From the NCBI GenBank assembly GCA_017307505.1, contig JAFKEE010000023.1, positions 1 to 64,000 of the forward strand: a stretch of 64,000 nt of DNA, in the 5' to 3' direction. This DNA is from Acidobacteriota bacterium (lineage in GTDB: Bacteria > Acidobacteriota > Terriglobia > Bryobacterales > Bryobacteraceae). Under the pieces are notes generated by a model, which was given only the letters and a program-made list of their open reading frames with translations, ran no database searches and had not been told where the DNA came from. Shown piece after piece: positions 49,991-58,983 of the stretch. Both the position numbers and the translations under genes were made by a program. The stretch's first letter is position 1. The number at the start of each line of letters is the position of its first letter.

Positions 49991-51003
49991 GCATCCTCCT
50001 CGTCGAACCGGAACTTCCGGCTGCCGGACTTGGTGAGCATGGTGTCGAGTTGGGAAGCCAGACCCTCCATGCCTGCCTGTACCCGAGTGCGGAGTTCGCC
50101 AGTCGAGCGCAGGTCGTCGGCCTCGACACCCTGGAGCAGAGTCCGGGCCTCGTTCACGAGCGACTGAAGCTCCGCGTCATCGGTGACGTTGCGGAACTCG
50201 AAATTGGCTAGGAACTCGACCAAGTTCGAGACGGTCGTTTCCTTGAAACGCACGGGCTTCCCGTCGGCGCCCACCTTCAGCCGCTCCGCCATGTGCTGAA
50301 CGAGTTTCGCCATCGTCTCGCGCAGTACCTGCTGGATTTCCGACGACGCTTCGGCCATGCGTTGCGCCGCCTTCTCGCGTTCCTGTTGCCAGACTTCCTG
50401 GGAGATGCCCTTGAGCTGATCGGGAACGCCGAAGCTGACGTACTGCCACGAGAAGCCGAACTCGCGCTCGACGTCGCTCGCCGGCGGGTAGTCGGCCGGA
50501 TTGTAGAGACCCCGCAAGCGCTTCGCCGCATCCTGACACAGGTCCGGGTAGGCCGCGAGGAACGCCTTGACCAGTTCTTGCCGCTGTTCGGCGAACTGGC
50601 GCAGCTTCTGCTCGACGGCTTCGATGGCGGCGATCGGCAGCAGGTGGATTCCCACCTCGAACGGCAGGCAGATGTTGTAGAGAAACCGCCGGATCTCGCC
50701 GTCGAACCGGCCAATCGCCTTCAGTTCGGCGGAATCGAGTAGGTGCTTCGAGACGCGCAGAAGGTCTTTGTCGGCATCGGCCTCAATTTGGGAAGTGGAA
50801 ACCTTCCGGGTATTGCCCATCGTCGACAGGCGGACCTTGATGCAGACGGTCTTCCGGGCGAGATCGACGCCGGGATCGTGGATGGGTACGGCCGGGGTCG
50901 GAGCCGGCGGGTCTCCGCCCGCGCTGTTGCCTGTCGGCATAACGGGGACCGGTAGGGTGAGCACCGCGCCGGCAGACGCAAAGAGACTGCCTTGTGTGGC
51001 CAT
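49987..51003 (-). CDS. DUF3150-like element protein
   Basis: This 338-residue soluble protein starts at ATG 51003; an earlier start at 51045 is possible. After a Pro-rich N-terminus come a strand region (VCIKVRLSTMGNTRKVSTSQIEADADKDLLRVSKHLLD) and long helices with LKAIGRFDGEIRRFLYNICLPFEVGIHLLP. FSWQYVSFGVPDQLKGI follows. This layout resembles DUF3150 proteins of phages and conjugative elements that accompany AAA+ ATPases, but the match is from memory and only moderate. Confidence 0.5.
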   Translation of the reverse strand: MATQGSLFASAGAVLTLPVPVMPTGNSAGGDPPAPTPAVPIHDPGVDLARKTVCIKVRLSTMGNTRKVSTSQIEADADKDLLRVSKHLLDSAELKAIGRFDGEIRRFLYNICLPFEVGIHLLPIAAIEAVEQKLRQFAEQRQELVKAFLAAYPDLCQDAAKRLRGLYNPADYPPASDVEREFGFSWQYVSFGVPDQLKGISQEVWQQEREKAAQRMAEASSEIQQVLRETMAKLVQHMAERLKVGADGKPVRFKETTVSNLVEFLANFEFRNVTDDAELQSLVNEARTLLQGVEADDLRSTGELRTRVQAGMEGLASQLDTMLTKSGSRKFRFDEEDA

Positions 51004-51037
51004 AGAAGACTCCTGGTTGAAAGTGAGACGGGGATGG

Positions 51038-51613
51038 CTAGCCAAGAACTGGTGAGCCGAGAACGGGGAAGCCGGTGATCTGAGTCAGACCGGTATGGTC
51101 GATGTGGACTTCCACTGATTGGGCCGCGAAGTCATCCATTGAGTAGCGGGCAGTGTACAGACGAAGCACCTGGTTGGTTGACGAGACCAGCGGATAGTGA
51201 CTGCGCCGCCTTGCGTTGTAGCGACCGAGGACGGCGAAGTCCAGGTGGGCTTGAACGGCGCGCCACAGGCTCTCAGGGAGTTCCCGTTCCGTGTAGCCCG
51301 AAAACAGCCCGGCGGTCGTTTCGGGGTGCCCCTCTCTCAGTCTTCGGAGCAACTCAAGAACCGGGGGAGCCTGCTCCATCGGTTCGCCACCGCTGATTGT
51401 GAGCCCTTCTATCCGGTGCTCGCGGCTTACCTTCGCGAACCATTCGAGGATCTCCGAAACGTGGTGGAGCCGGGAGCCCCGAAGCGGATCGTGCGTATCC
51501 GGGTTCCAGCAACCCGGGCAACCCAGTGAACACCCCTGGACCCAGATCACCGCTCGCGCACCGGGGCCGTTCACCGTGCTGCATTCCATTAAAGCGTGAA
51601 CGCGTAGCTGCAT
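51038..51613 (-). CDS. Radical SAM protein, NrdG/activase-like
   Basis: This 191-residue protein begins with the cluster motif CSLGCPGC (Cx3Cx2C) inside GARAVIWVQGCSLGCPGCWNPDTHD. It also has LTISGGEPMEQAPPVLELLRRL, as in NrdG and pyruvate-formate-lyase activases. It ends in a strand-rich tail with VEVHIDHTGLTQITGFPV. A GAGGGGGTG site supports ATG 51613. No glycyl-radical enzyme is encoded nearby. It is in tight order with DUF2997, Ycf35 and AAA+ genes, so the target may be one of these proteins. Confidence 0.8.
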   Translation of the reverse strand: MQLRVHALMECSTVNGPGARAVIWVQGCSLGCPGCWNPDTHDPLRGSRLHHVSEILEWFAKVSREHRIEGLTISGGEPMEQAPPVLELLRRLREGHPETTAGLFSGYTERELPESLWRAVQAHLDFAVLGRYNARRRSHYPLVSSTNQVLRLYTARYSMDDFAAQSVEVHIDHTGLTQITGFPVLGSPVLG

Positions 51614-51619
51614 CGGGGT

Positions 51620-51820
51620 TCACCCCCTCGTCGAGTTGTGAACCACGCGGTTTTCGGTGGCGGGAACGTGATATTCGCGCTTCTTGCGGTCAACGATGAG
51701 CGTGTCCTTGCCGCGTAGCGCTTCGGCGACATCGCCGCAGCCTTTGCCGTGAAAGCCGTTGAGGTCGACGGAACTGTTGCCCTGTTCGTCGATCTCGACG
51801 GTGATGGTCTTCTCGCCCAT
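51620..51820 (-). CDS. DUF2997 protein
   Basis: A 66-residue protein (ATG 51820 with GAGGAGG) that matches DUF2997: TITVEIDEQGNSSVDLNGFHGKGCGDVAEAL. The tail DTLIVDRKKREYHVPATENR is basic. DUF2997 and DUF1257 genes normally occur together, as here. The function is unknown. Confidence 0.8.
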   Translation of the reverse strand: MGEKTITVEIDEQGNSSVDLNGFHGKGCGDVAEALRGKDTLIVDRKKREYHVPATENRVVHNSTRG

Positions 51821-51831
51821 AGTCAACCTCC

Positions 51832-52245
51832 TCAGCGGACCGCGAACCGCAGTTGCACCTTTTTGCCGGCAGGCGTCTCAACCACCTGCCGCCCCAGGAA
51901 CCGGTAGCCCTTCGACTTGGCGACCGCCATCGTCTGGCGCTCCTTGTACGTCTGGGCGACGCGCCCCAGCCAGGCGTCATCGAACCCGATGCCGCGGTCG
52001 TACTCGCTGATGAGCGCGCGGTATACGCCGTTTGCGTCGCGGGCGAAGCCGATGTCGTTGCTCGCCGAGTCAAGTTGCCGACGGCGAATGACGACCTGCG
52101 CCCTCTCGGGCCGCTCGTCGCCGAGGTAGCCATAGAGACTCAATCCATCGCCTGAGACTTCCGGGTTGTAGCCAAGATCACGGAGCGCCTCGATAAGGAA
52201 GCGTTCATCGGAGAAAACCGTACGTAGTTCTTCATACTTACTCAT
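51832..52245 (-). CDS. DUF1257/Ycf35-like protein
   Basis: This 137-residue protein is of the Ycf35 family: FLIEALRDLGYNPEV, LYGYLGDERPERAQVVIRRRQL, SASNDIGFARDANGVYRALISEYDRG and GYRFLGRQVVETPAGKKVQLRF. Ycf35 is conserved in cyanobacteria and algal plastids without a settled function; here it is in a mobile element. It lies 13 bp behind the AAA+ gene. Confidence 0.8.
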   Translation of the reverse strand: MSKYEELRTVFSDERFLIEALRDLGYNPEVSGDGLSLYGYLGDERPERAQVVIRRRQLDSASNDIGFARDANGVYRALISEYDRGIGFDDAWLGRVAQTYKERQTMAVAKSKGYRFLGRQVVETPAGKKVQLRFAVR

Positions 52246-52257
52246 GGCGATCCTCCA

Positions 52258-53760
52258 TCAGTCACCGATCTCCCGGAAGGAACGCCTCCCAGATCCAACC
52301 GACAGGGACTCGCGTTCGGCTGAGTACACACCCGGCTGGGACGCACTCAGGAATCTCCCGGAGGCCTGCCGCCGCAGCGCGTCGATCTGGTCCGCTGCCG
52401 AGCGCGAAACGGGCACGACGTACGCAGCCGACTCCCGCAGCGAGAGTTTCAGCCGCCACGCCTTCCGGCAGCACTCCTTGATCTCGGCGCCGGTCCAGCC
52501 ATCGTCGTCCGGGCGCTCGCCGGTCAACTGCCAGCGATGTTCGTAGATGTTCCAGATTGCCTCACGCTCCTCGGCTGTCGGCAGGTCAAAGAAGAACGTG
52601 CCCAGTGTGAAACGCCTGCGGAGTTCCGATGGCAGGCTCGTGATGGAATTGCACGTGGCGATCCAGAGGCTCCGGCCTTGAGAGATGGCATCGACCACTT
52701 GAAGCGCCGCCCGCAACCGTTCGCCAGAGCCGCCGACCAGCGAACTCTGCATGGCTGCCAGGTCAAACGCCACCGTTGGAATTCCTGCCGTCGCTCCCGC
52801 GGCCTTCGCCACGGCGGACTTCGCCGCGCCGGGCGGCCCGATGAAGATCACGCCGTCCGCGCCGCGGTCCTGCATCCAACTGAGCATCGTGCCGGTCATT
52901 TCGGTCTTGACGCCCGAAGTGTCCGTTCCACTGCCGGCGAACGCCTTCTCGATCTCGTCCACGAAGACGATCACGCGCGGCGCCTCCTCGCCGTGGATCA
53001 CGGCGTCGAGGAAGCGTTTGATGTTTTCGCAGCCACCGATCTGATCGAACGTCTCGCCGCCCCGCCAGATGGTCAGACCTGGTGTCTGCTCCACCGCTTG
53101 GCGCTTGCGATCCCAGAGCCGGCCGAAGTCCAGGCCGCTTTTCGAAAGCGACATGGCCAGCACCTGTTCCGCTGGGAACGCCGCCAGGCCCACTAGCGCA
53201 TCGACCGCCTTCTCGACGGTCTCCTCGGTGGGGGCCGGAAGTTCGGCCGCTTCGAAGGTCTCGCGCACGAGGCCGGCGAGTTCATCCGCCGAGGGCAGAG
53301 GCTCGTCGATGACCATGACGTCGCTCTGCAGTTCCTGCGGCAACGCGGCGCCGGGTGTCGAGATCAGCACGAGCATCTGGCCGTTTGCCTTGAAAACCTC
53401 GCGCAGATTCCAGATGCCCTGCAGGACGTCCACCTGCTCCCAGATCCGTTGCGGGTTCAGGAAGAAGAGAACAGCGTCCCTGGTGATCTTCTGCGCCGCC
53501 GCCAGGGCGTCTGCGGGGCCGAGGGGTCCAGCGTTCTCCCCGACCAGCCTGCCTGCCGCTGCCTTACCAGGCTCGTTGCGACCCGTTAGCCCATTGAGAA
53601 TGTCCCAGACCACTACTGGGATCTCGCTCTTGCCGTTCAGGCTGGCCATCACTTGTGCAATGGCGCTGGCCGGGTCCGCTGTACGAACGGCAACGAGAGG
53701 GGTGCCCGCCCGGCGGGCCGCTTTGAACACACTACGGAACTCCTCGGTGGAACAAGACAT
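52258..53760 (-). CDS. AAA+ ATPase with Walker B before Walker A (permuted)
   Basis: This is a 500-residue protein. The N-terminal half (1-230) is a helical/Rossmann-like region similar to the first part of Ycf46-type ATPases (VVWDILNGLTG, AVLFFLNP, LVLISTPGAALP). The AAA+ half starts at 241 with GGCENIKRFLDAVI. Walker B VIVFVDEIEKAF lies at 263-274 with TGTMLSWMQDRGADGVIFIG behind it, and only then comes Walker A GPPGAAKS at 308-315, followed by FDLAAMQSSLVGGSGERLR. Sensor 1 IATCNS is at 367-372 and RRRFTLGTFFFDLP at 391-404. In the usual order Walker A precedes Walker B. A GAGGAG site supports the start. Confidence 0.85.
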   Translation of the reverse strand: MSCSTEEFRSVFKAARRAGTPLVAVRTADPASAIAQVMASLNGKSEIPVVVWDILNGLTGRNEPGKAAAGRLVGENAGPLGPADALAAAQKITRDAVLFFLNPQRIWEQVDVLQGIWNLREVFKANGQMLVLISTPGAALPQELQSDVMVIDEPLPSADELAGLVRETFEAAELPAPTEETVEKAVDALVGLAAFPAEQVLAMSLSKSGLDFGRLWDRKRQAVEQTPGLTIWRGGETFDQIGGCENIKRFLDAVIHGEEAPRVIVFVDEIEKAFAGSGTDTSGVKTEMTGTMLSWMQDRGADGVIFIGPPGAAKSAVAKAAGATAGIPTVAFDLAAMQSSLVGGSGERLRAALQVVDAISQGRSLWIATCNSITSLPSELRRRFTLGTFFFDLPTAEEREAIWNIYEHRWQLTGERPDDDGWTGAEIKECCRKAWRLKLSLRESAAYVVPVSRSAADQIDALRRQASGRFLSASQPGVYSAERESLSVGSGRRSFREIGD

Positions 53761-53789
53761 GCGGGGAACTCCTCGAATGGAAAGTCGAA

Positions 53790-54323
53790 TCAGACAAAGA
53801 CGGCGGCCAGGTAGATGACCGTGTTAAAGACGATGTGGGCGATTACCGGGGGTACCGTTGAGCCGGAATCGAGCCGCAACCAGCCGTAGAGCATGCCCGT
53901 GCCGAAGATGGCTAAGAGTTGTGGCCCGGTGATCCCCGACTTCGCCGCGTGCGCCAGGGCGAAGAGCACCGCGACGACGAACACGGTTGCAGCACCAGAG
54001 CGAACCTTCAGACGAGCTAGTAGCGGCCCGATCACCCAGAAGAGGTAACCACGAAAGATCAGCTCCTCCGCCAGGGGCCCGAGCGTGATCGCCATCCAGA
54101 CGTCCGTGAACATCGGATTGGCGCTCTTGTCATAGCCACCGAACAGCCACGCGATCAGGATGCCAGCTCCGGCGCCAGCGGCAGCCGCCCGGACCATGGA
54201 ACGCCGGCTCACGGGAACCCAATGGACGCACTCGAAGCCGTGAGAGGTCAGTTTCCCCCTGACACTCCACATCAGCCAGAGCAACCCGAGTGTGAAGGCG
54301 ATTCCTGCGAATTGCATCGGCAA
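53790..54323 (-). CDS. CPBP (CAAX/Rce1-like) intramembrane protease
   Basis: This 177-residue membrane protein of about five helices carries the family motifs GPLAEELIFRGYLFW (EExxxR), LFALAHAA and PPVIAHIVFNTVIY (HxxxN). A TTG at 54323 has GGGGGAG before it; the ATG at 54317 is the alternative. CPBP proteins process bacteriocins or membrane proteins, and many act in immunity to peptides. Here the gene lies inside the element backbone. Confidence 0.88.
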   Translation of the reverse strand: MPMQFAGIAFTLGLLWLMWSVRGKLTSHGFECVHWVPVSRRSMVRAAAAGAGAGILIAWLFGGYDKSANPMFTDVWMAITLGPLAEELIFRGYLFWVIGPLLARLKVRSGAATVFVVAVLFALAHAAKSGITGPQLLAIFGTGMLYGWLRLDSGSTVPPVIAHIVFNTVIYLAAVFV

Positions 54324-54376
54324 AGCCGCTCCCCCGAATTGTCAGCTGACCAATCCGTCGGAGCGAACGAGTTGCC

Positions 54377-55000
54377 CTATCTGATCCGGATGTGATGGCC
54401 CTTCACGAGCCGGGCGCCGTCGACTTCACTGCCGTTGACGATAGCGGCCCGGATCGCGCTGCCGTTGACCTGCCACCCGTCCTCGGCGAGTTGCGCCTCC
54501 AGCCGGTGCCGCAGATCTCCCGCGGGCAGCTGGTAGATCAGCTCCTGCAATTCGGTCTTGGTGAAGCCGATGGATCGCTCGAAGAAGCACTCGCCGATCT
54601 TGAGCGGATCGTCCACGACCAGCGAGGCCGCCGAGTTCGGCTGAAGCCCGATTGCCGCGCGGTCTCCTTCGAGCTTCTTAAGCCCTCTGGACAGCATGAA
54701 GTGCAGCAACATGTTCTTGAGGCGGCTGACACGACCTTCCGCCGACTTCCTCCGCGCGGAGAGCCGCTCCGCTTCGGCGCCGCAGATCGAGGCGATCGAC
54801 TCCTGCCAGCGCAGGTAGCCGGCGATGCGGTCCACCTTCGTGTGGAAAGCCTCGATGTACTCGTTGATCTCCTCGATGAGTTCCGAGGGAGGCTCCAGTC
54901 CATCGGCGGCTACATCTGCGACCTGGTCCATCAGTTCGACGAGCCGCGCGTCGATGTCGAAAAGCGAGCGAGGGTCGCGAACGGTTGATTGCTCAGGCAT
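54377..55000 (-). CDS. Siphovirus Gp157-like protein
   Basis: This 207-residue protein is mostly coiled coil and of the Gp157 type: AFHTKVDRIAGYLRWQESIASICGAEAERLSARRKSAEGRVSRLKNMLLHFMLSRGLKKLEGDRAAIGLQ. A DNA-element-type C-terminal part with LPAGDLRHRLEAQLAEDG follows. Gp157 homologues are common in phages and plasmids and have been linked to phage resistance. It lies 20 bp after the helicase gene. Confidence 0.75.
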   Translation of the reverse strand: MPEQSTVRDPRSLFDIDARLVELMDQVADVAADGLEPPSELIEEINEYIEAFHTKVDRIAGYLRWQESIASICGAEAERLSARRKSAEGRVSRLKNMLLHFMLSRGLKKLEGDRAAIGLQPNSAASLVVDDPLKIGECFFERSIGFTKTELQELIYQLPAGDLRHRLEAQLAEDGWQVNGSAIRAAIVNGSEVDGARLVKGHHIRIR

Positions 55001-55020
55001 GAGTCACCTCCGCGGTGGTT

Positions 55021-57252
55021 TCAGAACAGTGAGAGTTGGACTGCAGGTTCCATCGCGGGCGTCGGCATCGGCATTTCGGGCTCCGGCGTTGAGCCGAGGT
55101 CAATGAGTGGCTCAATCACTGGCGTCGTGGCTTTTTCCTGTGTTGCCTGTTGCTGGAGAGATCGCCAAACCTCCGCCGCAGCCTCTCCCACCCCTTGCCG
55201 GGTGACCAGTTCGCGCGCCATCGCCGTGAGGACATCGTCGTCCTCGTCGATCGCTTGCAGTCCTTCGGCTTGGAGCTTGCCCTCCATGGCGAGCGACACG
55301 AGTAGCTTCTTGCCCATCAGACGCAAACAGCTTTCCTGGGCCGTGCCCGCGTACGTCAGGAAGCCAACCCGCACAGGCTGCTTCTGTCCGATGCGCCAAC
55401 TGCGTCGGCTGGCCTGGCGCAGAACGTAGGTCGAATAGCCCGTTTCGTAGAACAGGATTGTAGGGAATTCCAGGAGATCGAGGCCGGTCTGAACCAGCTT
55501 CGGATGACAGATGCAGACCTGCATCCCGTTTCGCAGGCGCCGCTCGTACCAGGCCTCGCGTTGTTCTGGCGGAGTGTCCGCAGTCAGGACTTCAGCGCGA
55601 ATTCCCGCTTCCTGCAGAATGCTCTGCAGCCGTCGAGTGACATCCCTCTTCTGCGTGTACACGGCATAGACCTGTACCCTGCGCCCGTTCGCCAGTTCCC
55701 GTTGCACCTGTTCGAGCAGGCGTCGCTCCTTGGCGTAGTGAGTGGTCTCATCCAGATCGGGCGGATCCGCGATCACGAAACGCTCTCGTTCCCCGGACTC
55801 AGGATTGAGCGCATAGCCGTACAAGGTGCCAAGGCCGAACGGACGGTCCGGATAGAGCAGCAGAGCATTCATTGCGGTGCTGATCACTGAGGCGTTTCCG
55901 TGGTGCTCCCGAAGGGCCTCCCGAATGTCGGACTCGAGATCCGAGTACGCCTTCTTGAGATCCGCGTCCATCTCGACGGAGATCACCTCTTCCGCGTAGC
56001 TGGGCAGCGCGTCCGAAATGTCTTCGAGAGAGACAAACGCCGCCATGTTCATGAGGTACTTCCCGAACAGCAATGGCGACGCGCCCGGCCTCCGCTTCAC
56101 AGTCGTGCTCACGCGCGCTTTGGAGCAGGAGTTCTCGGACGCCTCGATCGTCGTGACCTTCTCCAGAACCCCGTAGGCTTCCGCAAATTGCCGCAACCCT
56201 CCTTCGCCGTGGTCGAAGCCGTCCTCGCGCATCGCGCGGGCATCAAGCCGGTAGAGGATGTTGAACAACTCATCTGCGTACCCGCCGAGCAGCGTGCCGG
56301 TAAGGATCACTGTTTTCCCGCACGCCGCGGCCAGTGTGCCCAAGGCGTTGCCCTGAGCCGTCTCGCCCTTCAGTTCGTGGACCTCGTCGGCGATGCCGTA
56401 ATCGAAGAAGCCCTTCAGATATCGCCCGATGAATTCGATCGGCGCCATGCGCTGAATCTTATTGTGATCCGCCTGCCACAGGGGGCTGAAGAACGGTCGC
56501 CGGTCCCGGTTTGTTTCTGGGATGACCACTTCGGAGTGCTTCACCTTGCGGAAGTCGGCTCGCCGCAGTTGGTCGTCGCTGGTCATTACAGGACGGCCGG
56601 TGTCGGGGTTGATGACATTGCCGAGAAACGGTCCGCTGCCCGCCGAGCGGATGACGTGCCGCCAGAAGTAACCGAGCTTCGCCCGCTCTCGCGAAACAAT
56701 GACGACGCTCGGACCCGGCACCATGGCCTGCCACTTCGCACGCGCGGAGCGGTGACTGCCGGCCAGACGGATCTCGCTCAGCCTTGTTCGAAGCCCTTCG
56801 CGCACGATCCTTCCATTCCGCAAGCGGACCTCATTTACGCCGGTGAATCCGTTGGAACCGACGCCGTTCCGGACGCCGTCGATGACGAAGACGCGCACGC
56901 CGGGGATCGTGAGGAAGCACTCCCTCGCCCACTTCTCGACCAACTGCGGTGGCACCATCGCCAGCGCCGTGAACGGCCGGCCCTCTGCATGGGCGTGGAC
57001 GCTGCCGAGCGAGATCAAGGTTTTGCCGGTGCCGCATTCGGCTACGGTCGCGGCGCAGCGGGCCTCGCGCCAGCGCTTGACGATGCCCATGATCGCCAGA
57101 GCCTGGGCGGGAAACGGCCGCCGTTTCAGCTGCCGGAGTTCATCCGCGAGTGTGTCTTCCGGGGATTGGAGAGGCGGGAACTGTGCGAGGACTCGGTCAC
57201 CGAGCGCGCTTCCGTATCGCCGCAAGTAATCGTTGATGGAAGTCATTGGCAT
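55021..57252 (-). CDS. SNF2-type DEAD/DEAH helicase
   Basis: This is a 743-residue helicase. ATG 57252 follows GAGG; a longer frame to 57354 is unlikely. It has motif I ECGTGKTLISLG (near residue 66), motif Ia ALAMVPPQLVEKW and motif II IADEVHELKG. Later come TGTLLGGYADELF, and motif VI QASRRSWRIGQKQPVRV of the SNF2 group. The C-terminal end is Pro/Glu-rich and finishes in VQLSLF. It is divergent from the DUF1016 nuclease gene. Such helicases are part of many element backbones next to Gp157 and a methyltransferase. Confidence 0.88.
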   Translation of the reverse strand: MPMTSINDYLRRYGSALGDRVLAQFPPLQSPEDTLADELRQLKRRPFPAQALAIMGIVKRWREARCAATVAECGTGKTLISLGSVHAHAEGRPFTALAMVPPQLVEKWARECFLTIPGVRVFVIDGVRNGVGSNGFTGVNEVRLRNGRIVREGLRTRLSEIRLAGSHRSARAKWQAMVPGPSVVIVSRERAKLGYFWRHVIRSAGSGPFLGNVINPDTGRPVMTSDDQLRRADFRKVKHSEVVIPETNRDRRPFFSPLWQADHNKIQRMAPIEFIGRYLKGFFDYGIADEVHELKGETAQGNALGTLAAACGKTVILTGTLLGGYADELFNILYRLDARAMREDGFDHGEGGLRQFAEAYGVLEKVTTIEASENSCSKARVSTTVKRRPGASPLLFGKYLMNMAAFVSLEDISDALPSYAEEVISVEMDADLKKAYSDLESDIREALREHHGNASVISTAMNALLLYPDRPFGLGTLYGYALNPESGERERFVIADPPDLDETTHYAKERRLLEQVQRELANGRRVQVYAVYTQKRDVTRRLQSILQEAGIRAEVLTADTPPEQREAWYERRLRNGMQVCICHPKLVQTGLDLLEFPTILFYETGYSTYVLRQASRRSWRIGQKQPVRVGFLTYAGTAQESCLRLMGKKLLVSLAMEGKLQAEGLQAIDEDDDVLTAMARELVTRQGVGEAAAEVWRSLQQQATQEKATTPVIEPLIDLGSTPEPEMPMPTPAMEPAVQLSLF

Positions 57253-57319
57253 GAGGACCTCGTGGGTGGTGCAACTCGTTTGGCGGTGAGGGCGGCACGC
57301 TGCAAGCTGAGTCAGCACC

Positions 57320-58384
57320 ATGTCAATGGAAACCTCACCCTCCACCGCATACAAAGCGCTTCTTGCCGACCTGAAGCGACGGATCCAGGAGGCTCAGGTC
57401 CGGGCGGGCCTGGCAGTCAACCGGGAACTCGTGCTGCTGTACTGGTCGATCGGCCGCGAGATCCTCGTTCGTCAGGAACGGGAAGGTTGGGGAGCCAAGG
57501 TGATCGATTCGCTGGCGCGCGATCTGCACCAGTCGTTTCCCGAGATGAAGGGGCTGTCGCCCCGTAACCTCAAGTACATGAGGGCCTTAGCGGACGCCTG
57601 GCCCGACGCGCAAATTGTGCAACAGCTTGTTGCACAAATTCCGTGGGGACACAACGTGCGGCTGCTCGACTATGTGAAGTCGCCCGTGGAGCGTCGTTGG
57701 TACGCCGAGCAGACCATCGCGAATGGCTGGAGCCGTAACGTATTGATTCTTCAAATCGAATCCAGGCTCTATGATCGGCAGGGCAAAGCCATCTCGAACT
57801 TCCAGTCCGCTCTTCCCCAGCCCCAATCGGACCTGGCACAGCAAATCCTCAAGGATCCTTACAACTTTGACTTCCTCACGCTCGAAAAGGACGCCCGCGA
57901 ACGCGATATCGAGCGCGGTCTTCTCGACCACTTGCGGCAATTCCTCCTGGAACTCGGTTCGGGCTTTGCCTTTGTCGGAAGCCAGGTGCCGCTGGAGGTC
58001 GGCGGCGAGGACTATCGCCTCGACCTGCTCTTCTACCACCTCAAGCTCAGATCGTACATTGTCGCGGAAGTAAAATCGGGTACCTTCCGCCCCGAGTACG
58101 CAGGCAAGATGAACTTCTACCTGTCCGCGGTCGATGATCTCCTGCGTCATCCCAACGATCAGCCGAGCATCGGCCTGATCCTCTGCCGGTCCAAGGATGG
58201 CATTGTGGTGGAGTACGCACTCCGCGACATCGGGAAGCCGATGGGAATCGCGGAGTTCAGACTAACCGAAAGTCTCCCCGATAGCTTGAAGTCCACGCTG
58301 CCCTCCATCGAGGAACTGGAGTCTGAACTCGACGCGCGAACTCAGGATGAGGGGACATCCCACGAACGTTCGTCCGGCACCTGA
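57320..58384 (+). CDS. DUF1016 (YhcG-type) PD-(D/E)xK nuclease
   Basis: This 354-residue protein is of the YhcG family. The N-terminal DNA-binding domain has VRAGLAVNRELVLLYWSIGREILVRQE and LARDLHQSFPEMKGLSPRNLKYMRALADAW. The nuclease domain has YNFDFLTLEKDARERDIERGLLDHLRQFLLELG, then YRLDLLFYHLKLRSYIVAEVKSG with the catalytic D...E-x-K. It is full length. It stands alone on the plus strand and its end overlaps the gene at 58342-58983 by 43 bp. Such nucleases are common in defence and mobile regions. Confidence 0.92.
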   Translation: MSMETSPSTAYKALLADLKRRIQEAQVRAGLAVNRELVLLYWSIGREILVRQEREGWGAKVIDSLARDLHQSFPEMKGLSPRNLKYMRALADAWPDAQIVQQLVAQIPWGHNVRLLDYVKSPVERRWYAEQTIANGWSRNVLILQIESRLYDRQGKAISNFQSALPQPQSDLAQQILKDPYNFDFLTLEKDARERDIERGLLDHLRQFLLELGSGFAFVGSQVPLEVGGEDYRLDLLFYHLKLRSYIVAEVKSGTFRPEYAGKMNFYLSAVDDLLRHPNDQPSIGLILCRSKDGIVVEYALRDIGKPMGIAEFRLTESLPDSLKSTLPSIEELESELDARTQDEGTSHERSSGT

Positions 58385-58983
58385 ATGGACCCGCGCTTGA
58401 GGCCCTGGCTCAGTACCCGAAGCATCCGCAGTTTCGTCCCTTTCACGACCACCGGCGAGCAGTTCCACCCGAAGATCGGTTCGATCAGGCGGCGGCGATC
58501 GAGTTCCATGCGGAACCAGCCCGCCCACTCCGGAAGCACCGGCATGCCAAACCGGACCGACAAGCGATGCAGCACGAACTCTGCCTGTTCATCGAAAAGC
58601 ACGGTACGCCGGGCGTCGCCGTTCGCGCCGAGAGTCGTTTCCATCAACTCGCGCGACAGAAGGACGGCATGCCGGACAGGCCGCTTCCGCCCGGGGATCT
58701 GCAGTGAAGAGCGGTAGATGGCGGGCTTCTCCCCCAAGCTGCCAATGAACTCCTCACCACCCACTGCGATCTGAAACCGGAGCCCTTCGAGCGCCGCGGC
58801 AATCGTGGCGCCGATCTCCTGGTCTCCACCGAAGACAGAGACAAGATGGAGTTGAGCTGAAGCGTGCGGCTCGGGCGCCCGCTCAGCAACAACCCGATGC
58901 AGGTGAATCGAGACGTTCGTCACCGTGTCCCGCGTCTGGCGCACAAAGGTCAGCTTGCCCATTCGCAGATGTGCGTTCTTCAT
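58342..58983 (-). CDS. Hypothetical element protein
   Basis: This is a 213-residue soluble protein from ATG 58983. Segments such as HLVSVFGGDQEIGATIAAALEGLRFQIAVGGEEFIGSLGEK, RHAVLLSRELMETTLG and VLHRLSVRFGMPVLPEWAGWFRMELDRRRLIEPIFGW look like a real globular protein. It overlaps the end of the methyltransferase frame by 101 bp in another frame, which is unusual. I do not recognise it. Confidence 0.6.
   Translation of the reverse strand: MKNAHLRMGKLTFVRQTRDTVTNVSIHLHRVVAERAPEPHASAQLHLVSVFGGDQEIGATIAAALEGLRFQIAVGGEEFIGSLGEKPAIYRSSLQIPGRKRPVRHAVLLSRELMETTLGANGDARRTVLFDEQAEFVLHRLSVRFGMPVLPEWAGWFRMELDRRRLIEPIFGWNCSPVVVKGTKLRMLRVLSQGLKRGSIQVPDERSWDVPSS

Noticed and set aside
55900-57567. 555-codon plus-strand frame over the helicase and DUF1016 genes
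   Set aside because: Antisense to the helicase and out of frame with DUF1016; composition is that of a shadow frame.
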